Below are positions 27,514-36,766 of a stretch of DNA of 38,851 nt, one piece after another; position 1 is the stretch's first letter; every line of letters starts with the position of its first letter. Under the pieces are notes generated by a model. The model made no database searches. It had not been told where the DNA came from and was given only the letters and a program-made list of their open reading frames with translations. Source of the stretch: SAR92 clade bacterium (lineage in GTDB: Bacteria; Pseudomonadota; Gammaproteobacteria; Pseudomonadales; Porticoccaceae); NCBI GenBank assembly GCA_014381985.1, contig JACNKP010000063.1, forward strand, positions 1 through 38,851, given 5' to 3'. Both the position numbers and the translations under genes were made by a program.

Positions 27514-28824
27514 TTAGTGTTGATCCAAATATTCAACACGAATGAAATTGACCTGCCCTCGAACCGTTTCCAGTTGCTCGATATGCGCAACGGCCTCGTC
27601 TAAGCATTTCTCCTTGGTCACATTGGTCAGGATTATCACATTGACGTAACGCTCTCCTGCAGGTTGCTCACGCTGAATAATCGCCTCAATACTAATCCCA
27701 GCATCTCCCATTATTTTGGTGATATTGGATAGCACGCCTGGCTGGTCTAACGCCGAGAACCGTATATAAAAACCCGTTTCGACGTCTTGAATATCTAATA
27801 TTTTTTGTGCTTTAAGTTGCTCAGAACTTCGCCCAAGAGGTGCTACACACGAGTCAGAATCAGAATCCATTAGTCGCGCCACGTCAACAATATCTGCTAT
27901 CACAGAGGATGCTGTCGGCTCTGCACCGGCGCCTGGTCCATAAAACAATGTTGTCCCTACCGCATCAGCATTCACCATGACTGCATTTGATACACCGTTC
28001 ACACCAGCAATCAATGATCTCTCAGGAACTAGTGTGGGATGCACGCGCAGCTCGACGCCGGCCTCTGTTTGACGAGCCATGCCTAGATGTTTAATCGAGT
28101 AACCTAACTCTCTCGCATAGGCGACATCTTGAGGCTCTAATTGGGTAATACCATCGGTAAAAATACCATCCAAAGACAATGGAATACCAAAGGCAATCGA
28201 CGCTAAAATTACTAACTTGTGGGAAGCATCAATACCCTCTACATCAAAGGTTGGATCAGCCTCGGCATAGCCTTTTTCCTGAGCTTCAGATAACACATCA
28301 GAAAATTCTCTTCCCTTACTATCCATTTCGGAAAGAATGAAGTTAGTAGTTCCATTAATGATCCCAGCCAACCAATTAATGCGATTCGCAGACAGACCTT
28401 CACGCAAAGCCTTTACTATGGGAATACCGCCAGCCACAGCAGCTTCATAGGCGACGATTAGGCCACGAGACTCCGCTTCAGAAAAAATAGCTCCACCATG
28501 CTCGGCTATTAGCGCCTTGTTAGCAGTGATGACGTGTTTGTCATTCTTCAGCGCAGTCATAACGAGATCAAAAGCGACGGTGGTGCCTCCAATCAGCTCG
28601 ACCACGACATCAATATCTGGATTGTTAGCGACATCAAATATATCTCGTGTGACATTCACTGCCGTCACGTCACAATTGGGATTATCGCGACGACATCCGA
28701 CTTGAGCCACCTTAATCTGACAGTTTGAACGTGCATTAATATCACTCGAATTTCGAGCAAGCACATTAAATACGCCGGATCCAACGGTGCCTAAACCACA
28801 CAAACCTATATTGACCACTCTCAC
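27514..28824 (-). CDS. hom: Homoserine dehydrogenase
   Basis: Reduces aspartate semialdehyde to homoserine with NAD(P)H. The 436-residue protein has the Rossmann start NIGLCGLGTVGSGVF, the catalytic region with EAAVAGGIPIVKALREGL, GIINGTTNFILSEM and AEADPTFDVEGIDASHKLVI, and a C-terminal ACT domain (from about residue 350, FSALDQPGVLSNITKIMGD) that normally mediates threonine feedback. The start is GTG 28824 with GAGG upstream. A terminator stands between dsbC and this gene, so hom-thrC probably has its own promoter. Confidence 0.97.
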   Translation of the reverse strand: MRVVNIGLCGLGTVGSGVFNVLARNSSDINARSNCQIKVAQVGCRRDNPNCDVTAVNVTRDIFDVANNPDIDVVVELIGGTTVAFDLVMTALKNDKHVITANKALIAEHGGAIFSEAESRGLIVAYEAAVAGGIPIVKALREGLSANRINWLAGIINGTTNFILSEMDSKGREFSDVLSEAQEKGYAEADPTFDVEGIDASHKLVILASIAFGIPLSLDGIFTDGITQLEPQDVAYARELGYSIKHLGMARQTEAGVELRVHPTLVPERSLIAGVNGVSNAVMVNADAVGTTLFYGPGAGAEPTASSVIADIVDVARLMDSDSDSCVAPLGRSSEQLKAQKILDIQDVETGFYIRFSALDQPGVLSNITKIMGDAGISIEAIIQREQPAGERYVNVIILTNVTKEKCLDEAVAHIEQLETVRGQVNFIRVEYLDQH

Positions 28825-28860
28825 CTTAATTCCTCAGACTATTGACTAAACCCACCACGC

Positions 28861-28888
28861 AAAAAAAAACCACCCTTTCACGGATGGT
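28861..28888 (-). terminator. Intrinsic terminator after dsbC
   Basis: On the minus strand a 7-bp stem ACCATCC/GGGTGGT (one G-U pair) with a 6-base loop is followed directly by nine T. It lies between dsbC and hom. I see no ATG or threonine-rich leader peptide in the gap, so an ordinary terminator is more likely than a thr attenuator. Confidence 0.8.
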
Positions 28889-28937
28889 AATTTTATACTA
28901 TTTGCAGAATTATTCAGTGTTATTTAAAGGGTTTTGC

Positions 28938-29747
28938 CTAACTACCCTGAGCCTGAGAATTAAGACCCAGCAGTCTGGCAAAGTCAGCCGCTGTCCGATA
29001 ACCAGGGAGCATACTGCCATCCATTAAGACTATTGCTGGTGTGCCAGTGACACCCAGTTTCCCACCAAGTGTGAAGTGCTCGGCTACCGGATTATTTTTA
29101 CAGACTGCAATGGCATCATCATCGCCATTTTTTGAGCGCGTAAGGCTGCCCTGTCTATCGTCTGAACACCAAACTGTGGCTATCTTGTCATAAGAAGCGG
29201 AAGGAATACCGCTACGTGGATAAGCAAGATATCTTACTTCGACACCCATGGCATTGAGTTGGGGAACCTCTTTATGCAACTTTCGACAATAGCCGCAATC
29301 AACATCTGTAAACACATTAATAATAGCTTTAGGCTTCCCCTCTGACTCGAAGATAATCATGCTGTCGGTCGACATCGTTGCAAACGTTTGTCGACGGGCC
29401 ACATCCAAGCGTAAATTACGAACATCAGCAAACTGCCCGTTCTTCACTTGGTATAGGTTTCCATCAAAGAAGAAATCACCATCCGCTGAGACGTAGAGAA
29501 TAGGACCACCTGTTACCTGCACCTCATAAAAACCTTCTATGGGCGCCTTGCCAACGACGTTATATTCTAAATCAGAGCGTGCTGAATTAAGCTTATCGAT
29601 AATCGTTGTGACGATCGGGTTGTCAACCACGCTAATATCGTCCCAGCGTAATGGTGACAGCTCTAATGTCCCACTTTTGTCGCCCTCGTCACCATATATG
29701 CTCGCCGTCACAACCAATGATAACAGTGCAACTAATAGCCTCGACAT
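28938..29747 (-). CDS. dsbC: Thiol:disulfide interchange protein DsbC
   Basis: A periplasmic disulfide isomerase of 269 residues. The signal peptide is about residues 1-18 (RLLVALLSLVVTASIYG). The N-terminal dimerisation domain contains YEVQVTGGPILYVSADGDFF. The thioredoxin-fold domain has the active site Cys151-Gly-Tyr-Cys154 in FTDVDCGYCRKLHKEVPQL, and the cis-Pro loop is GVTGTPAIVLMDG. The frame extends to 29777, but ATG 29747 has GAAGG eight bases upstream and begins the signal peptide. It is downstream of a PII gene on the same strand with a 62-base gap. Confidence 0.94.
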   Translation of the reverse strand: MSRLLVALLSLVVTASIYGDEGDKSGTLELSPLRWDDISVVDNPIVTTIIDKLNSARSDLEYNVVGKAPIEGFYEVQVTGGPILYVSADGDFFFDGNLYQVKNGQFADVRNLRLDVARRQTFATMSTDSMIIFESEGKPKAIINVFTDVDCGYCRKLHKEVPQLNAMGVEVRYLAYPRSGIPSASYDKIATVWCSDDRQGSLTRSKNGDDDAIAVCKNNPVAEHFTLGGKLGVTGTPAIVLMDGSMLPGYRTAADFARLLGLNSQAQGS

Positions 29748-29809
29748 TGATGCAACCTTCAATTTTTTACTTTGCACTATAGGACCTACAAAAACATTAA
29801 AAGAAAAAC

Positions 29810-30154
<345 letters not shown>

Positions 30155-30266
30155 TCATTTCCATACCGGTAGTTACCAAGGGCAAAGATACCTGTTTCTG
30201 ACTAAAATTGCATCCTTACATGATGATAAAGCCGATTGTTTCTAAGTTTTCAGTTTTCATGTGGGC

Positions 30267-30299
30267 AAAAAAAACCGGGGCTAATAGCCCCGGCTTTTT
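30267..30299 (-). terminator. Strong intrinsic terminator after amtB
   Basis: A perfect 8-bp GC-rich stem CCGGGGCT/AGCCCCGG with a 3-base loop, flanked by eight A on one side and five T on the other. On the minus strand it ends in an eight-T run just downstream of amtB. It could work in both directions. Confidence 0.92.
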
Positions 30300-30311
30300 G
30301 TCTGACTGTTA

Positions 30312-31553
30312 TTAACTTCTTGTGCTAACAAACTCAGGATAAGCTTCCATACCGCACTCGGCAATATCGACACCGGTAAACTCTTCTTCTTCTGAGACAC
30401 GAATACCCATGGTCGCTTTGAGAATGTACCAAACAACGGTACTGGCGCCAAACACCCAAACAAAGATAGTCGCTGCACCAATTAACTGACCAGAGAAGCT
30501 AGAGGCATCATTAGTGATTGGGACCAACATAAGCCCTAACAGACCAACAACACCATGCACAGAGATGGCACCAACGGGATCGTCAATCTTCAACTTATCA
30601 AGTGCAAGAATACTAAATACCACCAACACTCCGCCCATTGCGCCAAACAAAGTTGCTTGTAGGGCCGTTGGTGTAGAAGGCTCTGCAGTAATAGCCACCA
30701 ATCCAGCTAATGCGCCATTAAGAGCCATCGTTAAATCAGCCTTCTTGAACAGCAGTTTTGCCAAAATCATAGCAGCAATCAAACCTCCGCAAGCGGCAGC
30801 GTTAGTATTCATGAACACAACTGCAACAGCGTTTGCGCTTTCTACTGATGCCGTCGCAAGGACAGATCCGCCATTAAAGCCAAACCAACCTAACCAAAGA
30901 ATAAATGTACCTAGTGTAGCCATCGGTAAATTAGCACCTGGAATAGCGTTGATGACTCCATTAGAGCCATATTTACCCTTACGAGCACCCAGCAATAAAA
31001 CGCCTGCTAGAGCCGCTGACGCGCCTGCCATATGAACAATGCCTGAACCGGCAAAATCAGAGAAGCCAAGATCACCTAAGGTATACAATCCAAATACTGC
31101 ATTACCACCCCATGTCCAGGAACCTTCTACTGGATAGATAACGCCGGTCATAACAACCGCAAATGCCAAAAAGGCCCAGAGCTTCATTCGCTCAGCCACC
31201 GCACCTGACACTATAGACATCGCAGTAGCGACGAATACCACCTGAAAGTAAAAATCAGCTGAGGGTGCGTAGGTAGCTGCTTCTTCAGCACCGGTAACAC
31301 CATCACCAGTAATGCCACTTAAGAAAAAAGCGCCCAAATCAGCGTACATAATGTGGTACCCACAAACCATATACATCGTGCAAGCAACAGCAAACAGCGC
31401 GATATTCTTCATTAATATTTCGGTGGTATTCTTAGATCTTACTAGACCCGCTTCCAGCATAGAAAAACCTGCCGCCATCCACATCACCAAAGCACCACAC
31501 ATTAAGAAATAGAAGGTGTCTAAGGCGTACTGTAATTCAAAAATCTCGTTCAT
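30312..31553 (-). CDS. amtB: Ammonium transporter AmtB
   Basis: An ammonium channel of 413 residues with about 11 membrane segments. The N-terminus FYFLMCGALVMWMAAGFSML is the first segment, and no cleavable signal peptide is obvious. The pore twin-histidine positions are represented by GIVHMAGASAAL and AISVHGVVGLLG. GFNGGSVLATA and AACGGLIAAM are also family-typical. Ribosome-binding site AAGGAG precedes the ATG. It is 15 bases downstream of a PII gene, the universal glnK-amtB pairing in which PII plugs the channel when nitrogen is sufficient. The transcript ends at the terminator immediately downstream. Confidence 0.96.
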   Translation of the reverse strand: MNEIFELQYALDTFYFLMCGALVMWMAAGFSMLEAGLVRSKNTTEILMKNIALFAVACTMYMVCGYHIMYADLGAFFLSGITGDGVTGAEEAATYAPSADFYFQVVFVATAMSIVSGAVAERMKLWAFLAFAVVMTGVIYPVEGSWTWGGNAVFGLYTLGDLGFSDFAGSGIVHMAGASAALAGVLLLGARKGKYGSNGVINAIPGANLPMATLGTFILWLGWFGFNGGSVLATASVESANAVAVVFMNTNAAACGGLIAAMILAKLLFKKADLTMALNGALAGLVAITAEPSTPTALQATLFGAMGGVLVVFSILALDKLKIDDPVGAISVHGVVGLLGLMLVPITNDASSFSGQLIGAATIFVWVFGASTVVWYILKATMGIRVSEEEEFTGVDIAECGMEAYPEFVSTRS

Positions 31554-31568
31554 TATTTACTCCTTGGT

Positions 31569-31946
<378 letters not shown>

Positions 31947-31971
31947 TTAACAGGTTAATGTTCTCTAGAAT

Positions 31972-32622
31972 TTACAGTGCCTTTGAAACAGTCAAAACAA
32001 ATTCGTTGTCCGCATAATAATCTTCGCTTGACTCAGAAGTGGAGATCCAGCTCAGGTCAAAGCCAAGGCCGACGGCCTCTGTGCTAAGAGACAACGAATA
32101 GTCTTCATAGTCGCCCGCATCTGCACGAGTTGCTCCATAGTGCACGCCCAAACTAAATGTTTCGTTTAGCGCCATTCCATAGTCAGCATAAAAATAGTCG
32201 TAGTTACCTGAACTTCCATACCAATCGCTAGACGTAGCGAAGCCAATAGTCACATCAGAAAAAGAAACGCTGCCGTACACCTCTTCAAAGTCCCACTGAG
32301 TATCATTTGGATAGCCATACATAATATAGCCAAGGTCGTAGCTAACGCTTTCAGAAATAGAACCACCATATCCTGCATAGTAATCAAGCTCTAAACCGCC
32401 AGTAGAAGTAAAATCATCAACCGAAGAACCCCAAGTGCCGACGTAGAATCCATTCTCAAAGGCAACGTCAAATCCGCCAGATAGAGCCTCACCGAGTGAT
32501 TGATCAAATCCGCGGAAAAAATAGTCTGATCCAATAGCGACGTTTCCAGATACTTCCGCAGCCATTCCAGTAACAGCCGTCATCATTGTTGCAGCGCATA
32601 TTGCCGTTTTTATTGCTTTCAT
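31972..32622 (-). CDS. TorF-family putative outer-membrane porin
   Basis: A 216-residue exported protein of the TorF / TIGR02001 family of putative porins. The signal peptide is about residues 1-22 (MKAIKTAICAATMMTAVTGM, AEVS after). The mature part is rich in Tyr, Ser, Gly and Asp with alternating hydrophobic residues typical of a beta-barrel: FFRGFDQSLGEALSGGFDV, FYVGTWGSSVDDF, LELDYYAGYGGSISESVSYD. It ends in a hydrophobic strand (EFVLTVSKAL). ATG 32622 has GGGAG upstream and begins the signal. It is the first gene of the probable torF-glnK-amtB operon behind a sigma-54 promoter. Function is inferred to be nutrient passage but is unproven. Confidence 0.85.
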   Translation of the reverse strand: MKAIKTAICAATMMTAVTGMAAEVSGNVAIGSDYFFRGFDQSLGEALSGGFDVAFENGFYVGTWGSSVDDFTSTGGLELDYYAGYGGSISESVSYDLGYIMYGYPNDTQWDFEEVYGSVSFSDVTIGFATSSDWYGSSGNYDYFYADYGMALNETFSLGVHYGATRADAGDYEDYSLSLSTEAVGLGFDLSWISTSESSEDYYADNEFVLTVSKAL

Positions 32623-32702
32623 TTGTATATCTCCCAAGATAGTTATGTCATTAAAAAAATAAAGGATTTAGCGTTAATATTCCCGTAGGTATTTTTGATA
32701 AT

Positions 32703-32717
32703 GCATATTGCGTGCCA
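32703..32717 (-). promoter_or_regulatory. Sigma-54 promoter of the torF-glnK-amtB operon
   Basis: Read on the minus strand, TGGCACGCAATATGC. The -24 element TGGCACG is perfect, and the -12 element keeps the invariant GC. The GG and GC dinucleotides are exactly 10 bases apart, as required for RpoN. It lies 81 bases upstream of the torF ATG, implying a leader of about 70 bases. Two NtrC-like sites lie further upstream, as expected for an enhancer-dependent promoter. Confidence 0.85.
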
Positions 32718-32769
32718 ACTATCAAAACTATAAATACAAAGCAATTTGACATGGCCAAAAAGGCTTATC

Positions 32770-32784
32770 GCATTATTTTGGTGC
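32770..32784 (-). promoter_or_regulatory. NtrC-like enhancer site 1
   Basis: GCATTATTTTGGTGC on the plus strand compares with the NtrC dyad GCACCA-N3-TGGTGC. The right half-site is perfect, and the left keeps GCA and the final A. Its centre is about 85 bases upstream of the expected sigma-54 start site. Confidence 0.65.
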
Positions 32785-32812
32785 ATAAATTCGTGGGTAG
32801 GTGATTCACTGC

Positions 32813-32827
32813 GCACCAGAATGGCCA
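32813..32827 (-). promoter_or_regulatory. NtrC-like enhancer site 2
   Basis: GCACCAGAATGGCCA on the plus strand has a perfect left half-site, and the right half keeps TGG. Its centre is 43 bases from site 1, about four helical turns, so two NtrC dimers could sit on the same face of the DNA. The rest of the 300-bp torF-ubiK gap shows no further feature I can name, but the ubiK promoter must also be there. Confidence 0.5.
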
Positions 32828-32922
32828 AAATAATGGACGCGGAAATCCATTGTCTTTGGTGAGAAATAAGCTGACATAAACATTTAAACACTGAATAATG
32901 GGTTTTAACGCGGAGCAATCAA

Positions 32923-33177
32923 ATGAACGCAGAAGATCTATACAATCAATTTCAAAAAAATGTGACTGATACTCTGTCTGGCGCGCAATCAATTAGCGGA
33001 GAATTGCAACAGTTACTCCGTGCCGCAATGACGAAGACTATCGCCGGACTAGATATCGTATCGCGAGACGAATTTGATGCACAACAAGCAGTTCTATTGC
33101 GCTCCAGAGAGAAAATTGATGCCCTTGAACAACAACTCACTGAACTGGAAGCACTGCTAATCATTAAAGAAAAATAG
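32923..33177 (+). CDS. ubiK: Ubiquinone biosynthesis accessory factor UbiK
   Basis: An 84-residue protein of the UbiK/YqiC (BMFP) family that assists the Ubi enzyme complex in aerobic ubiquinone synthesis. The N-terminal amphipathic helix (MNAEDLYNQFQKNVTDTL) is followed by GELQQLLRAAMTKTIAGLDI, the family-typical VSRDEFDAQQAVLLRSREKI, and a C-terminal coiled coil (LEQQLTELEALL). It is divergent from the torF operon and 50 bases before comM, the same neighbourhood seen in Pseudomonas. Confidence 0.93.
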   Translation: MNAEDLYNQFQKNVTDTLSGAQSISGELQQLLRAAMTKTIAGLDIVSRDEFDAQQAVLLRSREKIDALEQQLTELEALLIIKEK

Positions 33178-33227
33178 ATCAATGTGATTACAAGGGAATA
33201 CAAGCTACATACAAGGAGGTATGTTGA

Positions 33228-34736
33228 ATGTCACTAGCTGTCATCAAAAGTCGAGCTAAATTGGGTATCGAAGCACCCATAGTATCCGTGGAAGTTCACC
33301 TTTCTAATGGTCTTCCGGCCTTTAACATTGTTGGCTTACCCGAAGCCTCTGTAAAAGAAAGTAAGGACCGTGTTCGCAGTGCCATTATTAATTCTCACTT
33401 CGAATTTCCCGCTCGACGTATTACGGTAAACCTAGCACCCGCAGATATTCCAAAGCAAGGAAGCCGTTTTGATTTGGCTATCGCGATTGGTATTCTTGCT
33501 GCCTCTGAGCAGGTACCCAGCGATCGACTCAATGATTATGAGTTTATTGGAGAATTAGCTCTCACAGGTGATATTCGTCCTGTGGATGCCGTCCTCCCTT
33601 CAGCTCAGCAATGCGCTGAATCTAACAACCAACTTATTATTTCAGAGGAAAATGCCCTTGAAGCCTCTTTAGTGGAGTCCCTCAGCGTCCTGCCCGCCAA
33701 CCATTTGCTCGAAGTTTCCGCACACCTCCATCAACGGGAGCCTTTGCAGCTTTGGCAGAGAGAAGACAGGGTGACGAATCAATCGACCTTACAATTAAAT
33801 GACATTATCGGACAACAACACGCAAAACGCGCAATGGAGGTAGCCGCTGCGGGGGGCCACCATCTACTTTTTTATGGGCCTCCGGGAACGGGTAAAACAA
33901 TGCTTGCTAGCCGGCTATCAGGCATTTTGCCCCCACTATCAAACCAAGAAGCCTTAGAGGTTGCATCGATACACTCAGTCGCAGGCAAAGGTTTACGCCA
34001 AGATATCTGGGTTCGCCCTTTTAGATCCCCTCACCATACCGCCTCAGCCGCAGCCCTGGTGGGCGGCGGCGGAATCCCAAAGCCTGGGGAAATCTCTTTA
34101 GCGCACCATGGAGTATTATTTCTTGATGAGCTACCCGAGTTTTCCCGGAATGTTTTAGAGGTACTAAGAGAGCCTTTAGAATCAGGCCAGATAATGATTT
34201 CTAGGGTCAACGCCCAAACGCTCTACCCTGCCAAATTTCAACTCATTGCGGCCATGAACCCATGCCCCTGCGGGTACCTTGGGTCGAGCCGCTGCGTCTG
34301 TGGTATCGACCAGATTACCCGCTATCAACATAAGATTTCAGGTCCACTATTAGACCGCATTGATTTACAAGTTCAGGTCTCTGCCATTACAAATGAACAG
34401 TTACTCAGCCAAGAGAGTACTGCCAAAGGAGAAACTAACCAAAAAATACAGTCTAGAGTCTGTACCGCACGCCACATACAAATAGAGCGACAGGGTAAAA
34501 TCAATACCGACTTAAGCAGCCAAGAACTTCAACAAGTATGCCCTTTAAACAAAGAGCAAAAGTCGCTGATGAATCTGGCGATTGATCAATTTTCCCTATC
34601 TACTCGAGGATTTTACCGAGTGCTAAAAGTTGCAAGAAGCCTGGCAGACCTTGAGAAATCTAGCTATCCAGAACTGTCTCATTATCAAGAAGCATTGAGC
34701 TATCGCCCCACAATGGATAGACGCACTGGCGATTAA
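33228..34736 (+). CDS. comM: ComM/YifB-family AAA+ ATPase (Mg-chelatase-like)
   Basis: A 502-residue ATPase. ComM is a hexameric helicase promoting branch migration during natural transformation. The N-terminal ChlI-like domain (FNIVGLPEASVKESKDRVRS) is followed by the AAA+ core: Walker A LLFYGPPGTGKTMLA, RPFRSPHHTASAAALVGGGG, Walker B GVLFLDELPEF, and AAMNPCPCGYLG with a Cys cluster (CGYLGSSRCVCG). LLDRIDLQVQV and RGFYRVLKVARSLADLE in the C-terminal helical region complete the family pattern. A purine-rich AAGGAGG precedes the ATG. The 3' end overlaps the convergent channel gene by four bases. Confidence 0.95.
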   Translation: MSLAVIKSRAKLGIEAPIVSVEVHLSNGLPAFNIVGLPEASVKESKDRVRSAIINSHFEFPARRITVNLAPADIPKQGSRFDLAIAIGILAASEQVPSDRLNDYEFIGELALTGDIRPVDAVLPSAQQCAESNNQLIISEENALEASLVESLSVLPANHLLEVSAHLHQREPLQLWQREDRVTNQSTLQLNDIIGQQHAKRAMEVAAAGGHHLLFYGPPGTGKTMLASRLSGILPPLSNQEALEVASIHSVAGKGLRQDIWVRPFRSPHHTASAAALVGGGGIPKPGEISLAHHGVLFLDELPEFSRNVLEVLREPLESGQIMISRVNAQTLYPAKFQLIAAMNPCPCGYLGSSRCVCGIDQITRYQHKISGPLLDRIDLQVQVSAITNEQLLSQESTAKGETNQKIQSRVCTARHIQIERQGKINTDLSSQELQQVCPLNKEQKSLMNLAIDQFSLSTRGFYRVLKVARSLADLEKSSYPELSHYQEALSYRPTMDRRTGD

Positions 34737-35560
34737 TTTTCGACCAACCTGTCAGGTAAGGTGACGCCGCACTGATGACAGTAGTCAGCGTCGGGATGAT
34801 GACCGCTGCGATCACAAACATTACATTGCCGATGGCTAATTTCAGCATGCATCTCGCGAGCGATTTCGGCCGTAAAAATACCCGTGGGAATCGCGATAAT
34901 GCTATAGCCCGTCAGCATTATCATGGTCGACAAAATCTGTCCTACTGGCGTTTGCGGTGTAATATCGCCATAGCCAACCGTGGTGATAGTCACAATTGTC
35001 CAGTAGATACTGCGCGGAATACTGGTAAAACCATTATCAGGGCCTTCCACCAAAAACATTAAACTACCAAAAATCACGCTAAGCACCAAAACTACCATAA
35101 AGAAAACCAGCACTTTGCGCCGGGCCGCATACATTGAACGCAGTAATATATTGGCATCCGACAGATAACGAACTAGTTTTAGCACTCTAAATATTCGAAG
35201 CACCCTTAATAGACGTATCACTAACCAATAGCTTGCACCAGGCACAATGAGCGCCAAGTATGTCGGCACAATAGACAGCAAGTCCACCAGCCCATAAAAA
35301 CTAAACATGTAATGTAGTGGTTTTGGTGATGAATAAATACGCACTAAATACTCGGCAGAGAATAGCAGAGTGAAAAACCATTCAAACCGAAACAACCATA
35401 GCCCATACTGACTGTTAACGGACTCGATCGAATCGAGGACAATGGCTAGCACACTAAGCAGAATGACATAGATCAAGGCTATGTCGAATTTCTGGCCCGC
35501 GGGCGTATCAGTGCCAAAGATGACCCGATAAGTTCTCTCTCTAAAGGATGCTTCAACCAT
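34733..35560 (-). CDS. Voltage-gated-type potassium channel with C-terminal zinc-ribbon-like tail
   Basis: A 275-residue six-segment ion channel. The S4-like helix has repeated arginines (LVIRLLRVLRIFRVLKLVRY), and the selectivity filter is TVGYGD in YWTIVTITTVGYGDITPQTP, so K+ is the expected ion. S6 follows (ILSTMIMLTGYSIIAIPTGI). The last ~35 residues are soluble and carry C-x2-C and C-x2-C pairs (CNVCDRSGHHPDADYCHQCG), resembling a zinc ribbon. It is convergent with comM. Whether the tail senses metal or redox or only stabilises the tetramer is open. Confidence 0.9.
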   Translation of the reverse strand: MVEASFRERTYRVIFGTDTPAGQKFDIALIYVILLSVLAIVLDSIESVNSQYGLWLFRFEWFFTLLFSAEYLVRIYSSPKPLHYMFSFYGLVDLLSIVPTYLALIVPGASYWLVIRLLRVLRIFRVLKLVRYLSDANILLRSMYAARRKVLVFFMVVLVLSVIFGSLMFLVEGPDNGFTSIPRSIYWTIVTITTVGYGDITPQTPVGQILSTMIMLTGYSIIAIPTGIFTAEIAREMHAEISHRQCNVCDRSGHHPDADYCHQCGVTLPDRLVEN

Positions 35561-35763
35561 AATGATTGCCTAGGTACGAATAGATACACACATTGTAGGC
35601 AGTAATCTCCAATTAAACTAATTCCTTATCGCCACCCCACTCAATTGCAACAACGATTAGGTGCTTATATTAGTGATCGTTTAGCCTACTGGGGAATGTT
35701 AGTATTGCATCTACGCCTTGATATCCATTAAAACCAACTACTAATGATTTCGGAAACCCCTCA

Positions 35764-36687
35764 ATGATCAACCAAAGAATGTCTCCCAAAGACTGGTTAA
35801 TGTTACTGCTATTATCCTTTCTATGGGGAGGCTCATTCTTTTTTATCGCCGTGGCTGTATCTGAACTACCGCCATTAACCATTGTTACAATGAGAGTTGG
35901 TATGGCGTCCATTACACTGTGGGCCATTCTCATTATCGCTGGGTATGAGATCCCTAGATCTCTTAAACTATGGCGATCATTTTTTGTTTTGGGGTTACTC
36001 AATAACGCCATCCCCTTCTCCCTTATCGTTTGGGGGCAGACCTATATCACATCTGGCTTAGCCTCAATAATTAATGCAACGACACCCTTATTTACAGTGC
36101 TAATCGCAGGTGCCTTATTAACTGATGAGCACATGACACCGGCAAAAATTGCTGGTGTCGTGATTGGTTTATTAGGTGTGATAGTGTTAATTGGTCCATC
36201 ATCACTGACAGATATCGAGCCTAACACGACCGCTCAATTAGCCGTCATTGCAGCCGCGGCATCATATGGCTTTGGCACCGTCTATGGCAGACGATTCAAA
36301 ACCATGGGCATTAGTCCGTTTATCACTGTTATTGGGCAGGTAACTTGCGCAACCATTATTTTATTGCCGTTGGCGTTATTAATCGAACGACCTGATCAAC
36401 TGGCAAATCCAAGCTTGAAGGTTTGGCTTGCAGTTGTATCACTGGCTGTTTTTTCAACAGCCTTGGCCTATATTTTATTTTTCCGTATATTAGCCTCTTC
36501 AGGTGCTACCAATGTCGTCTTAGTTACATTTCTGGTTCCCATCACCGCCAGTCTACTTGGCTGGTTTGTGCTAAATGAAACACTGCACGCTGAATATTTT
36601 ATCGGCATGGTGTTCATTGGCCTAGGACTCTCGGCAATTGATGGCCGATTATGGGATAAAACTAAAAAACTCACCGCAGGCCATTAA
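35764..36687 (+). CDS. EamA/DMT-family permease
   Basis: A 307-residue transporter with ten membrane segments in two EamA repeats (first LMLLLLSFLWGGSFFFIAVA, second LAVIAAAASYGFGTVYGRRF). The ninth-segment region VVLVTFLVPITASLLGWFVL is typical. ATG 35764 is used here; ATG 35779 (SPKDW) is equally possible, and neither has a clear ribosome-binding site. The 203 bases upstream (35561-35763) separate it from the divergent channel gene; I see no named element there. Substrate unknown. Confidence 0.88.
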   Translation: MINQRMSPKDWLMLLLLSFLWGGSFFFIAVAVSELPPLTIVTMRVGMASITLWAILIIAGYEIPRSLKLWRSFFVLGLLNNAIPFSLIVWGQTYITSGLASIINATTPLFTVLIAGALLTDEHMTPAKIAGVVIGLLGVIVLIGPSSLTDIEPNTTAQLAVIAAAASYGFGTVYGRRFKTMGISPFITVIGQVTCATIILLPLALLIERPDQLANPSLKVWLAVVSLAVFSTALAYILFFRILASSGATNVVLVTFLVPITASLLGWFVLNETLHAEYFIGMVFIGLGLSAIDGRLWDKTKKLTAGH

Positions 36688-36766
36688 AATATAATGGTTT
36701 GTTTGATCCATCGAGAAGTGACGCCATATGCGGCTAAACTCTCACTTTACCGTTAAGAGGTTATTG

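Noticed and set aside
28825-28937. Possible thr attenuator upstream of hom-thrC
   Set aside because: The hairpin with a T-run is real, but there is no ATG or Thr/Ile-rich leader peptide before it and no alternative antiterminator is apparent. It fits an ordinary terminator for dsbC.
30514-31035. 173-codon plus-strand open frame inside amtB
   Set aside because: It is an antisense shadow of a conserved channel gene, and the composition (Pro/Ala/Thr-rich) is typical of such shadows.
32623-32922. Small open frames in the torF-ubiK gap
   Set aside because: They are short, lack ribosome-binding sites and overlap the sigma-54 promoter and NtrC-like sites. The region is better explained as regulatory.
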